This document shows positions 43,930 through 51,890 of a DNA stretch of 59,556 nucleotides, piece after piece. Positions within the stretch are counted from its first letter, which is position 1, and each line of letters opens with the position of its first letter. The position numbers and the translations under genes are program-made. This DNA comes from Candidatus Methanomethylophilaceae archaeon (lineage in GTDB: Archaea; Thermoplasmatota; Thermoplasmata; Methanomassiliicoccales; Methanomethylophilaceae): assembly GCA_944322255.1 (NCBI GenBank), contig CALUOK010000015.1, positions 1 to 59,556 on the forward strand, given 5' to 3'. A model generated the notes under the pieces. That model made no database searches. It was given only the letters and a program-made list of their open reading frames with translations, and had not been told where the DNA came from.

Positions 43930-44773
43930 TTTTATTACCTGAGAGGGCGCATAGCACGTCTACATCATAAACCATGCCCACGAGCTCGTCCTTGTTCCCG
44001 TGCACCGGGATCTGTCCGAAGTCGTTGGCCAGCATGATCCTCGCCACCTCAGATATGTTCGTCTTCTTGAATACGGAGATCGGGTCCTTGACCATGAAGT
44101 CCTTGACCTTCCTGTCGTCCGACATGTACTTGTCCGTGGCCGTGTAGAACAGCGGGAGGACGTTCCTGGCGCCTGCCATGTTGCCCACGTCGGCGATGCC
44201 CAGGGCCTTCAGGTCGTCGGTGTTCTTGACCTGGTCGCTGAACAGGTCCCTGTCCGTGAGGATCCCCGTGAGCTTGCCGTGGGCGTCCAGAACCGGGACC
44301 GCGGGCACGTCGCTGATCCTCATGGCGGGGACTGTGTACGTGAGGGGCTCCTCCTCGTACGCGGTAACGCAGGTGGTGCGGATGACGTCCTCTGCGAGGA
44401 GATCGGTCTTCATCTCCTTGACGAGACGGAGCAGGTCCGTGGGGGTCACGATGCCCACCAGGTTTCCGTTGTCGACGACGGGCAGCCTGTGGATCCTCAT
44501 CCTGCTGAAGATCTCGGCGGCCTCCTCGATGGGTGTGTCGGGGGTGACGGTGATGCAGCCCTTCTTCATGATGAGGGAGAGCTGGTCCTCGTCGAACTTC
44601 CTGAAGACGTCCCTCCTGGAGACAACCCCCATGAGCTTCCCGTCGGAGGCGCGGATGACCGGGAGTCCCGTGAGTCCGTTCCTGACCATTATGTTGATCG
44701 CGTCGCTGCGGCTGCCGGGGACCTCCACCACGATGGGCGCGGAGGTCATGACGTCTGCTACTGTACCGCTCAT
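43922..44773 (-). CDS. Four-CBS-domain protein
   Basis: A 283-residue protein made only of CBS domains, two Bateman pairs: VADVMTSAPIVVEVPGSRSD with LTGLPVIRASDGKLMGVVSR, IHRLPVVDNGNLVGIVTPTD, VPAVPVLDAHGKLTGILTDR and FGQIPVHGNKDELVGMVYDV. CBS pairs bind adenine nucleotides or SAM and act as energy or ligand sensors. No catalytic domain is attached. It is preceded by uspA (15 bases) and runs into glyS, so it may sense energy state in connection with translation or stress. Confidence 0.85.
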   Translation of the reverse strand: MSGTVADVMTSAPIVVEVPGSRSDAINIMVRNGLTGLPVIRASDGKLMGVVSRRDVFRKFDEDQLSLIMKKGCITVTPDTPIEEAAEIFSRMRIHRLPVVDNGNLVGIVTPTDLLRLVKEMKTDLLAEDVIRTTCVTAYEEEPLTYTVPAMRISDVPAVPVLDAHGKLTGILTDRDLFSDQVKNTDDLKALGIADVGNMAGARNVLPLFYTATDKYMSDDRKVKDFMVKDPISVFKKTNISEVARIMLANDFGQIPVHGNKDELVGMVYDVDVLCALSGNKNE

Positions 44774-44788
44774 CTGTTCCCCAACCTA

Positions 44789-45229
44789 TCAGTTGGCCCC
44801 CTCTGTGGACCTCACCACGAGGACGGGGCACTGCGAGGCTCTCACGACCCTCTCTGCAACGCTTCCCATGAGGAGCTTGGACATTCCTGTCCTTCCCAGG
44901 GTTCCCATGACGATGATGTCGTAGTTGGCGGACTCGTCGAGGATGACCTTGACGGGGGTTCCCTCCTTGATGACGACCTCGACCTCGACGCCCTCGGACG
45001 CTCCCAGGTCGCGTACGAAGTCGACCGCCTCCTTACCCTCCTTCTCGAGGGTGTTGTAAACGTTCATGACCGCTGTGTCCATGGGCATGTTGGTCAGGAT
45101 CGTCTGGTCCAGGACGTACAGGGCCGTGACCTTCCCACCGGACAGCTTGGCAAGCTCCATGGCCTTTCTAACTGCGGCCTTCGTGTATTCGCTACCGTCT
45201 GTCGGTACGAGAATCTTGTTGAATGCCAT
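44789..45229 (-). CDS. Universal stress protein UspA family
   Basis: A 146-residue Usp-fold protein: MAFNKILVPTDGSEYTKAAV at the N-terminus, and the ATP-binding type motif VMGTLGRTGMSKLLMGSVAE (G-x2-G-x9-G-S/T) near the C-terminus, followed by CPVLVVRS. GAGGTTG before ATG 45229 sets the start, two bases after the amidohydrolase stop. Usp proteins of this type bind ATP; the partner is unknown. Its genetic link to a CBS-only protein is frequent in archaea. Confidence 0.88.
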   Translation of the reverse strand: MAFNKILVPTDGSEYTKAAVRKAMELAKLSGGKVTALYVLDQTILTNMPMDTAVMNVYNTLEKEGKEAVDFVRDLGASEGVEVEVVIKEGTPVKVILDESANYDIIVMGTLGRTGMSKLLMGSVAERVVRASQCPVLVVRSTEGAN

Positions 45230-45231
45230 TT

Positions 45232-46284
45232 TCACAACCTCACTTTGCATGTTTCGTCGATCCGGACGGCCTCACGCCCGCGGCAGAAGGCTGCTGATGC
45301 GCTGTAGTCGTCTGTCAGCAGGACCGTCAGACTGCCCGTTCCGATATGGCCCGAAATGTCCTTGACGCGATTTAATATCTTCCCTGAAAGGCACGTGAGC
45401 GCGTTCCAGGTGGTCTCCGGGTCCCCTCCCTGCCTCGCGGCGGCCTCCGCGAACACCCGGGCCTCGTCCAGGATGTCGGGGGTGCGGAGCATCCCGTTGT
45501 CCGTGCCCAGTGCCAGGTCGGCCCCGGCGGCCTCCGCCCTGGCGATGGGCGGGACCTTCCCGAAGTAGGCGTTCGATGTGGGGCAGACCACTATCGGCAC
45601 CTCCGCCTCTGCGCACTTGGCCAGGTCGTCGTCCGTGGCCTCGCACATGTGGACGACGAACGCCGGGTCCAGGGACAGGACGAAGTCGATGTCCTCGCGG
45701 ACCCTCTCGCTGACGTGGATGGCGAACGCCTTCCTCTCCTCCCTGGCCATGTCGGCCACCTCCTCGATGTACCCGCGGTCCATGTCGGAGACGCTGGATA
45801 TGCCTATGCCGTCGGCCACCTCCAGGATCCCCGCCACCTCCTCCGGGTCGAACTCCGGGGACAGGGGGCGCCCCAGGATCACGGCGTCGGGCGCGGCCGC
45901 CCTCAGGAGAGTACAGCCATGGAGGCCTCCCTCCCTGAAGTCGACGAACGCCGACGCCCCGGAGGCGCGGGAGTCCGCGGAGAAGCGGGCCATGCTGGCG
46001 GACAGCTCTTCGTCCGACGCTTCCCTGAGGTAGCGGTGCTTCAGTCCGTCCGGAGGGGCGACCAGCCCCTCCAGGGACATGCCGGGCGGGATGCTCAGGC
46101 CGTAGTCGGCGCAGTGGGTGTGACCGTTGACGACGCCCGTCAAGATTACCCCGTGGACGTCCGGCTCCACCGGGCAGTCCCCGCCGCCGACCTCCACGGC
46201 GGTCCCGTCCTCCACCAGCATGTAGCCGGGACGCAGCCCGCCGCGGCCCAGCACCATGCCCTCCAGCGCGTAGGATCCTTCCAT
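45232..46284 (-). CDS. Amidohydrolase-family protein
   Basis: A 350-residue amidohydrolase. Metal-binding motif GVVNGHTHCADYG (HxH) is at about residue 52, followed by a TIM-barrel with AFAIHVSER (His) and VVHMCEATDDD (His), and a final Asp in LALGTDNGMLRTP. This set fits chlorohydrolase/cytosine-deaminase-like enzymes. The substrate cannot be told. It is the first gene before uspA, separated from it by two bases, and divergent from a ferredoxin gene. Confidence 0.85.
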   Translation of the reverse strand: MEGSYALEGMVLGRGGLRPGYMLVEDGTAVEVGGGDCPVEPDVHGVILTGVVNGHTHCADYGLSIPPGMSLEGLVAPPDGLKHRYLREASDEELSASMARFSADSRASGASAFVDFREGGLHGCTLLRAAAPDAVILGRPLSPEFDPEEVAGILEVADGIGISSVSDMDRGYIEEVADMAREERKAFAIHVSERVREDIDFVLSLDPAFVVHMCEATDDDLAKCAEAEVPIVVCPTSNAYFGKVPPIARAEAAGADLALGTDNGMLRTPDILDEARVFAEAAARQGGDPETTWNALTCLSGKILNRVKDISGHIGTGSLTVLLTDDYSASAAFCRGREAVRIDETCKVRL

Positions 46285-46371
46285 GTCCAGGGTAATGGGC
46301 CCTTAAGTTGTAACCCCTTCGGCGATTCATTTTAAAGCCCGCATTCCCTGGACGTTGACAAGGTGATACGA

Positions 46372-46536
46372 ATGCCCACGGTGGACGCCAGCCTCTGCGT
46401 CGCCTGCGGGAACTGCGCTGAAGCGTGCCCCCAGGACGCCATAACGGTGGACGACATCGCCGTGATCGACCCATCAAAATGCGTCGACTGCGGCGTCTGC
46501 GTCGACGAGTGCCCGTCGGGAGCCATCTCCGACTGA
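46372..46536 (+). CDS. Small 2[4Fe-4S] ferredoxin
   Basis: A 54-residue ferredoxin. MPTVDASLCVACGNCAEACP and PSKCVDCGVCVDECPSGAIS give two complete CxxCxxCxxxCP sets for two [4Fe-4S] clusters. A TATA box (CATTTTAAAG at about 46328) is upstream, with AAGGTGAT just before the ATG. It is similar in size and layout to the 30.8-kb ferredoxin, but without the TTAGG sites. The convergent neighbour is a type-2 ferredoxin-NADP reductase-like protein, a possible partner. Confidence 0.9.
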   Translation: MPTVDASLCVACGNCAEACPQDAITVDDIAVIDPSKCVDCGVCVDECPSGAISD

Positions 46537-46561
46537 GGCACCGCAAAACAATGAAAAATGA

Positions 46562-46577
46562 AGGGGGTACGCCCCCT
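46562..46577 (-). terminator. Terminator between ferredoxin and reductase genes
   Basis: Stem AGGGGG/CCCCCT with loop TACG; on the minus strand it is followed by TTCATTTTTCATTGTTTTG, so it terminates the reductase transcript and probably serves the convergent ferredoxin too. Confidence 0.6.
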
Positions 46578-46584
46578 CAAACAT

Positions 46585-47520
46585 TCATGCCCAGTAGGGC
46601 TTCTTCACGAACTTGTACGCCATGAGCACGGCCGTCGTGGCCTCTCCCATCGCGGTCGTGATCTGCTTGAACTTCCCGGGGTAGCTCACCACGTCGCCGC
46701 AGGCGAACACGCCAGGACGGCTGGTGGACATGTCGAAGTTGACCTTGACCAGACCGTCGTCGGTGAGGTCGACGTGCCACTTCTTGAGGTCGTCCAGGTC
46801 GGCGGATATGCCGATGTTGATGACGGCGAGGTCGGTGGGGATGTCGAACTCCTTCCCGTCCTGGGAGACGGTGACGGACTCGACCCTGTCCGTTCCGTTG
46901 ATGGAGACGAGGTTGGCGTTCATGACCCTCCTGATGGCGCTCTTCTCGAGGCTCTCGACGGTGGACTCGTCGGCCCTGAAGTCGGGCCTCCTGTGCACGA
47001 TCGTGGTGTCCGTGACCGAGTCCGCGATGAGGGCCATGTCGATGGCGCTGTTCCCGCCTCCGAACATGGTGACCTTCTTGCCGACGAGCTCCTCCTTGGG
47101 CGGGAGGATGTAGGTGACCCCCTTTCCGAAGAGCTCGTCCTCGCCGGGGCATCCCATCTTCTTGGGCTTGAAGCTGCCCATGCCGATGGCGATGATGACC
47201 GACTTGGCGTGGTATGTGCCCTTGTCCGTGGTGACAATGAGCTCCTCGTCCCCGTTCTCGATGGTGTCGACCCTCTCGTTCTCCTTGATCTCGCACTCCA
47301 CGGACTCCGCCTGGGCGTACAGCTTGTCGGAGAGCTTCCTCGCCTGGATGGTCTCGAAACCGGGGTAGTTGTGGATACCCTTCTCGGGATAGAGGCTCAC
47401 GAGCTGACCGCCCACGCGCGCTGAGTCGATGATCAGGGTCTTCATCATCTTCGACCTGGCGTAGATCCCCGCGGTGAGGCCCGCGCAGCCAGCTCCGACT
47501 ATTACCACGTCATAACACAT
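46585..47520 (-). CDS. Type-2 ferredoxin-NADP reductase-like flavoprotein
   Basis: A 311-residue two-dinucleotide-domain flavoprotein of the thioredoxin-reductase family. FAD motif VVIVGAGCAGLTAGIYARSK and second nucleotide motif VTMFGGGNSAIDMALIADSV are present, and the C-terminal FAD motif GVFACGDVVSY. The redox CxxC of true thioredoxin reductase (normally before the NADP domain) is missing: that segment reads ILPPKEELVGKKV. This matches type-2 FNR (YumC-like). It may transfer electrons between NAD(P)H and the convergent ferredoxin. ATG 47520 is preferred to in-frame GTG 47529; TATA TTTTTATATC lies just upstream. Confidence 0.82.
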   Translation of the reverse strand: MCYDVVIVGAGCAGLTAGIYARSKMMKTLIIDSARVGGQLVSLYPEKGIHNYPGFETIQARKLSDKLYAQAESVECEIKENERVDTIENGDEELIVTTDKGTYHAKSVIIAIGMGSFKPKKMGCPGEDELFGKGVTYILPPKEELVGKKVTMFGGGNSAIDMALIADSVTDTTIVHRRPDFRADESTVESLEKSAIRRVMNANLVSINGTDRVESVTVSQDGKEFDIPTDLAVINIGISADLDDLKKWHVDLTDDGLVKVNFDMSTSRPGVFACGDVVSYPGKFKQITTAMGEATTAVLMAYKFVKKPYWA

Positions 47521-47616
47521 TGGAGCCACGAAATCATGTCACGATATAAAAATTTGGAGGCCCTCAATTCGATTGCTGACCCTTTTCCGGCAAATTCTCC
47601 ATCTTTTCCTCAGAAT

Positions 47617-47635
47617 TTCTACGAAATCCGTAGAA
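47617..47635. promoter_or_regulatory. Inverted repeat TTCTACG-N5-CGTAGAA
   Basis: A perfect 7-bp dyad lies in the 233-bp divergent gap between the reductase and PAS genes, followed by a second dyad GCTGACGCAATCAGC (47638-47652). Likely operator sites; a TATA box CTTTTATAG at about 47710 serves the PAS gene. The rest of the gap shows no frame. Confidence 0.45.
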
Positions 47636-47753
47636 CCGCTGACGCAATCAGCACGCCACACGATGGCGGAAGGATGTAACGCGCATATACGCGGGCCCCC
47701 CGCCTGCGCTCTTTTATAGTCGATGAGAGACGTTTACACTTCCGGGGAAAACA

Positions 47754-48119
47754 ATGGAACAGTCGGACATATACACGGAGAAGATCATGAACATGATCCT
47801 GGACGCCATAGACGACATCATAGTCATCCACGACTCGGCCCACACCATCATATGGATGAACAGGGCCGGGGAAAAGGCGTTCGGAAGGAGCGTCGACGAG
47901 GTCATCGGCACCAAGTGCTACGAGCTCTTCGGGAACACCACCTCCTGCGTCGACTGCACCGTCAACACCACCAACATCGGGAGCCCGGTGAACAACATCA
48001 AGCGCAGGGTCATCCCCAAGACCGGGATCAAGTGCGACTGCGCGGCCATCCCGTACTACAAGAACGGCAGGCTGGAGCTGGTGGTCCAGCACCTCCGCCC
48101 GATACCCCCGGAGGCCTGA
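47754..48119 (+). CDS. Single PAS-domain protein
   Basis: A 121-residue protein that is essentially one PAS domain: ILDAIDDIIVIHDSAHTIIW, NRAGEKAFGRSVDEVIGTKC, and the C-terminal beta strands CAAIPYYKNGRLELVVQHLR. It has five cysteines (CYELF, TSCVDC, KCDC), which may bind a metal or sense redox; no kinase or DNA-binding domain is attached. It is presumably a stand-alone sensor or partner-binding module. Neighbours downstream are a tiny membrane peptide and a flavin-type protein. Confidence 0.8.
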   Translation: MEQSDIYTEKIMNMILDAIDDIIVIHDSAHTIIWMNRAGEKAFGRSVDEVIGTKCYELFGNTTSCVDCTVNTTNIGSPVNNIKRRVIPKTGIKCDCAAIPYYKNGRLELVVQHLRPIPPEA

Positions 48120-48162
48120 GGGCCCCCAAACCTTAATCAAAGGAATAGGAGATTCCGGATTC

Positions 48163-48264
48163 ATGCTAGACGTAATCAGCCCCTACATGTACATCATCGT
48201 CGCCTCCGCGATCTACCTCGTGATCCTCGGCGTCGCCAACCTCAAGAAGAGCGAGACGGAGTGA
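48163..48264 (+). CDS. 33-residue single-TM peptide
   Basis: The frame MLDVISPYMYIIVASAIYLV continues ILGVANLKKSETE. One hydrophobic helix (about 5-25) is followed by a positive-charged end, as expected for a small membrane protein. AGGAG lies 11-15 bases before the ATG and the stop is 7 bases before the PNPOx-like gene. Its consistent codon use and tight spacing make it plausible as a real small gene of this operon; function unknown. Confidence 0.5.
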   Translation: MLDVISPYMYIIVASAIYLVILGVANLKKSETE

Positions 48265-48271
48265 TCCCGAC

Positions 48272-48670
48272 ATGGTCGCTCTGACCGAACCGGTCGTCAG
48301 GATGATCAAGCATCCCGACACCTCCAAGGTCCTGGCCACGGTCTCCCCCGGAGGGGAGCCCCACGCCATAGTCTGCGGCAGCCTGGACGTCATCGAGCCC
48401 GACACCATCGTGGTGGGCGAGGTCTTCATGCACAGGACGTCCGAGTACCTGCAGAACGACCCCCGCGTCGAGTTCCTGATCTGGAAGGGCAAGTCCGCGT
48501 ACTCCATCAAGGCCATCGCCAAGGGGAGGTACGAGGAGGGCCCCGAGTTCGACAGGATGTCCGCCGCCCTCGACCGCTTCAACATGACGACGGTCGCCGT
48601 CTGGACCTTCGAGGCCCTGGAGGTCTGGGACGAGAGCGCATCCGAGACATCGGGCGACAGAGTGATCTGA
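48272..48670 (+). CDS. Pyridoxamine 5'-phosphate oxidase-like protein
   Basis: A 132-residue split-barrel flavin-type protein. It shows SKVLATVSPGGEPHAIVCGS, EVFMHRTSEYLQNDPRVEFL and GKSAYSIKAIAKGRYEEGPE, the common pattern of PNPOx-related proteins that bind FMN or F420. The activity is not known; in methanogens such small barrels often use F420 or FMN. It overlaps the next gene (TGATGG). Confidence 0.72.
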   Translation: MVALTEPVVRMIKHPDTSKVLATVSPGGEPHAIVCGSLDVIEPDTIVVGEVFMHRTSEYLQNDPRVEFLIWKGKSAYSIKAIAKGRYEEGPEFDRMSAALDRFNMTTVAVWTFEALEVWDESASETSGDRVI

Positions 48671-48912
48671 TGGAGCTGGCCAGGCTGAGGCGCCTCACCC
48701 GCGTGGTGTTCTTCCTCGGCGCCATGGTCATGTTCTTCGGCCTGGGGTTCTACGCCCTGGGCCATCAGGCCGCCGGCATAATCACGCTCATAGCCGGGCT
48801 GGTGGTCGTGATGGTCACATTCTCGGTGACCCGCTTCTTCATGACGTACGACCTCATGCACCTGACCGACAGGAGGAGGGTGCAGAGGACCGATGATGAG
48901 AAGCGCGAGTGA
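48670..48912 (+). CDS. Small two-TM membrane protein
   Basis: An 80-residue protein with two hydrophobic helices (VVFFLGAMVMFFGLGFYALG and GIITLIAGLVVVMVTFSVT) and a positively charged C-terminal tail (TDRRRVQRTDDEKRE). It starts in the last codon of the PNPOx-like gene, so the two are probably coupled. The family is not recognised. Confidence 0.6.
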   Translation: MELARLRRLTRVVFFLGAMVMFFGLGFYALGHQAAGIITLIAGLVVVMVTFSVTRFFMTYDLMHLTDRRRVQRTDDEKRE

Positions 48913-48970
48913 TAAAATCTGAACCGGTTTGTAAAATGGTTTATCGGGTCCGTAGGGCCCTCGATTCTTA

Positions 48971-49159
48971 TCAGAACCTGCTCCTGTCCCTCTCGACGGG
49001 CTGGTGCTTCCTGAAGCAGTCCCTGCAGTAGACGGGCCTTCCCTGGGTGGGCTTGAAGGGGACCTCGCACTCAGCTCCGCAGTCGGAGCAGACCGCCTTG
49101 AAGAACTCCCTGGGTTTGTCCCTGTCGTATCCTCTGTCCCTGTAACCTCCGTATGCCAT
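48971..49159 (-). CDS. CxxC-x17-CxxC zinc-ribbon protein
   Basis: A 62-residue protein, MAYGGYRDRGYDRDKPREFF, then AVCSDCGAECEVPFKP and RPVYCRDCFRKHQ. This is the common small family with CSDCG...C-x2-C (CxxC-x17-CxxC zinc ribbon), often annotated as a DNA-directed RNA polymerase-like or hypothetical ribbon protein. GGAG 8 bases before the second ATG (49159) favours it over ATG 49165. It may bind nucleic acid; role unknown. Confidence 0.75.
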   Translation of the reverse strand: MAYGGYRDRGYDRDKPREFFKAVCSDCGAECEVPFKPTQGRPVYCRDCFRKHQPVERDRSRF

Positions 49160-49270
49160 TGTCATCTCTCCTTGTGGTCAAGGTACCCCAATAATGCCCC
49201 CGTGGTCGCGGGAGGTTACCAGAACGCCTCGGCGGTGAATGTCCGCTCGAGTATAATTACATTCGTCGGG

Positions 49271-50176
49271 TCAGAGCGTGCCGCAGTCGGGGCAGATCCA
49301 CATGCCCTTGTAGCACACCATCATCTCCCCGCAACGGGGGCAGACGTGGGAGCGGCTCCTCTCGGCGCCCACGACCTCCTTCTTGGATAAGTCGGCGTTG
49401 GCCCAGGCGATGAGCGAGGTGAGCTCCGCGGCGCGGTCGGTCTTGTCCGGTCCGTAGAACCTCAGGTTGTCGGACTCGTTGTAGAGGCGGGTGCGCATCT
49501 TGCCCAGGGCGCGGGCCACGTTGTTGAAGGTCCCCAGCTTCACCTTCTCCAGCGGCAGGACGTTCTGCCTGTACCTGACGTCCAGGTACTCGATACTGGA
49601 GTCCAGGAACCTCTCGAACTCCGACTCGTTGGGGTAGACCGGCACCGACAGGATGAGGTCCCTCTTCGGCTGCAGCGACGGGTTCCTGGCGATGACGCGG
49701 TCCAGGACCACCCTGACGGCGGACCTCATCTCCCCTCCGACCTGCCCGTAGATCCTGCGCAGGTGCGGGACGTCCTCCTCGCGGGCTATGGAGGCCATCC
49801 TGTTGGCGGCCCTCATGAACTCCGTGCCGGAGGTGTGGTCCATGACGTCGAAGAGCTGGGGTATGAGGGCGTCGTCGCCCTCGATGGCGCTCAGATAGCC
49901 CATGCAGGCCAGGCGGACGCGCTCGGCGTCCCTCTGCCTCATGTCCTTGATCTTGTCCAGGACTGCCCTCTCGCGGACGTCGGCCAGAAGCAGGACGGTC
50001 TCCGACCTCACGCGTTCGTCCTCGCAGTCGAGGTAGCCGCTGATTATCGGAAGCTTCTCGGCGTCGTAGTAGTTTACGAGCCACCTGTCCTCCGATATGG
50101 AACCGGGACGGCCGGCGATCACCCTGTCGACCGCTTCGAGGAAGCGCTCCAGATACTCGACCTTGGTGACCGACAT
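49271..50176 (-). CDS. HEAT-repeat protein with C-terminal zinc ribbon
   Basis: A 301-residue helical protein. Residues 40-160 show HEAT-like pairs (SGYLDCEDERVRSETVLLLA, DVRERAVLDKIKDMRQRDAE, RVRLACMGYLSAIEGDDALI). The C-terminus has a zinc ribbon, CPRCGEMMVCYKGMWICPDC. Start ATG 50176 gives MSVTKVEYLERFLEAVDRVI; the longer frame extends into the divergent region of the next gene. It is likely a scaffold protein, partner unknown. It is followed upstream by a small PC4-like gene on the same strand (23 bases). Confidence 0.7.
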   Translation of the reverse strand: MSVTKVEYLERFLEAVDRVIAGRPGSISEDRWLVNYYDAEKLPIISGYLDCEDERVRSETVLLLADVRERAVLDKIKDMRQRDAERVRLACMGYLSAIEGDDALIPQLFDVMDHTSGTEFMRAANRMASIAREEDVPHLRRIYGQVGGEMRSAVRVVLDRVIARNPSLQPKRDLILSVPVYPNESEFERFLDSSIEYLDVRYRQNVLPLEKVKLGTFNNVARALGKMRTRLYNESDNLRFYGPDKTDRAAELTSLIAWANADLSKKEVVGAERSRSHVCPRCGEMMVCYKGMWICPDCGTL

Positions 50177-50199
50177 CGGCTGCCTCGTTGGAAAACGAT

Positions 50200-50421
50200 T
50201 CAGAGGTCCCTGGAGTCCAGGGCCTGCTTCAGGAACCTGACCTCCTCGTCGGAGAGGGTGATTCCCTTGCCCATCTTGGCGTGGTCGGGGGACCACTCCC
50301 TGATGTCGTACTTGGGATCCCTGTCGTTCCAGCTGATGAGGTTGAGCTCCTTGGTCCAGCCTTTGGATGATTCGGAGAGGACCGCGATCTTCTCCACGAC
50401 TTCGTATTTGATTTCTACCAT
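50200..50421 (-). CDS. PC4/YdbC-like single-strand nucleic acid-binding protein
   Basis: A 73-residue protein, MVEIKYEVVEKIAVLSESSK followed by GWTKELNLISWNDRDPKYDI and REWSPDHAKMGKGITLSDEE. The GWTKELNLISWN...PKYDIREW...KGITL pattern is the YdbC/PC4 coactivator family, dimeric proteins that bind single-stranded DNA. It is probably co-transcribed with the HEAT gene. The 185-base divergent gap to corC holds A+T-rich TATA-like sequences for both. Confidence 0.8.
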   Translation of the reverse strand: MVEIKYEVVEKIAVLSESSKGWTKELNLISWNDRDPKYDIREWSPDHAKMGKGITLSDEEVRFLKQALDSRDL

Positions 50422-50606
50422 CGAATTACCAGACTGGCGAATGCACGCCCTTATTTTAAAGCTTTATTTTTCCTTAATTTTAGATGAACAACAGTGGTCC
50501 CGGGATCCCCGACAGCAACGGTTATATCCTTGTCCCGTAGAATAACAAGCCACGGATTGATGGAATTGTCCCGACAACATATGTCACCGGAGGGTTCGTG
50601 ATCTAG

Positions 50607-51890
50607 ATGGACCCCATAACCATTGCTTACATCGTCATAATCGCACTGCTGATCGTCTGCTCGGCGTTCTTCTCAATGTCCGAGACCGCCTTCACCAGCT
50701 CCAACCAGGTCAGGCTCAAGAAGATGGCCAAGGACGGGGACAAGAGGGCGGAGAAGACCCTGAAGATCCTGGAGGACTACGACAAGTTCCTCACCACCAT
50801 CCTCATCGGGAACAACCTGGTCAACATCGGAGCCAGTTCGCTGGCCACCACGGCCATCGCTCTGATCCTGGTGGGCATGGCCTCATCCTCCGTGTCCCTG
50901 ATCTCCACCGTGGTCATGACCATCATCGTCCTGATCTGCGGAGAGATCACCCCCAAGACCGTGGCCAAGAGGAACCCCGAGAAGTACGCCATGAGGGTCT
51001 GCAGCATCGTCGCCGGCGTGGAGAAGCTGTTCTCCCCCGTGTCCTGGCTGTTCACAAAGTTCACCAACTACATCGGCAGGAGGACCGGCAGCGGCGAGTC
51101 CACCATGACGGAGGACGAGCTCGAGGTCATGATCGACGAGATCGAGGACGGAGGCGTCCTCGAGGAGAGCGAGAGCAGGCTCATCAAGTCCGCGATAAGG
51201 TTCGACGACACCCAGGTCGGGGAGGTCTTCGTGCCCAGGGTCGACGTGACCGCCGCGGACGCGTCCACAACCCCCGAGGAGCTCGGGAAGCTGTTCACCG
51301 CCACCGGATACTCCAGGATCCCCGTGTACGACGGCAGCATCGACAACATCATCGGCGTCGTCTACTCCAAGGACTTCTTCGCCGCGCACTTCAACGGCAG
51401 GCAGTTCTCGATCAGGGACATCATGAAGCCCATGAAGTACGTCCCCGAGACCATGAGCATCGCCGACATCCTCAGCGACTTCCAGAAGTCCAAGGTCCAC
51501 ATGGCGGTGGTCCTGGACTCCTACGGCGGCACCATGGGAATCGTCACCCTTGAGGACATCCTCGAGGCTCTGGTGGGGGACATCTGGGACGAGAGCGACG
51601 TCATCCAGCAGGACGTGGTCCCCCTCAGCGAGGGGAGGTACTCCGTCAAGGGCGACGCCAACATCTTCGACGTAATGGAGAAGATCGGAGTCGAGTTCGA
51701 CCCCGGGGAGTACGACGACTACTCCGTCACCGGGTACGTGTTCTACAGGCTGGACCGCTCGCCGATGAAGGGCGACACGGTCGACGTCGGCAACGTCAGG
51801 ATCAAGGTCACCGCGGTCAAGGGCCGCAGGGCCACCGAGTGCGAGTTCGAGGTCCTCCCTCAGGAGGAGTCCTCGGAGCCCGCGGAGTGA
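50607..51890 (+). CDS. CorC/CNNM (HlyC/CorC-family) transporter
   Basis: A 427-residue membrane protein. The DUF21/CNNM domain has three to four TM helices (residues 3-150; MDPITIAYIVIIALLIVCSA and GEITPKTVAKRNPEKYA). A CBS pair follows (about 195-320; VGEVFVPRVDVTAADAS, YSRIPVYDGSIDNIIGVVYS, DSYGGTMGIVTLEDILEALV), then a CorC_HlyC domain near the C-terminus (EGRYSVKGDANIFDVMEKIG). Members export Mg or Co ions. Its 3' end overlaps the convergent RNA-binding gene by 31 bases. Confidence 0.9.
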   Translation: MDPITIAYIVIIALLIVCSAFFSMSETAFTSSNQVRLKKMAKDGDKRAEKTLKILEDYDKFLTTILIGNNLVNIGASSLATTAIALILVGMASSSVSLISTVVMTIIVLICGEITPKTVAKRNPEKYAMRVCSIVAGVEKLFSPVSWLFTKFTNYIGRRTGSGESTMTEDELEVMIDEIEDGGVLEESESRLIKSAIRFDDTQVGEVFVPRVDVTAADASTTPEELGKLFTATGYSRIPVYDGSIDNIIGVVYSKDFFAAHFNGRQFSIRDIMKPMKYVPETMSIADILSDFQKSKVHMAVVLDSYGGTMGIVTLEDILEALVGDIWDESDVIQQDVVPLSEGRYSVKGDANIFDVMEKIGVEFDPGEYDDYSVTGYVFYRLDRSPMKGDTVDVGNVRIKVTAVKGRRATECEFEVLPQEESSEPAE

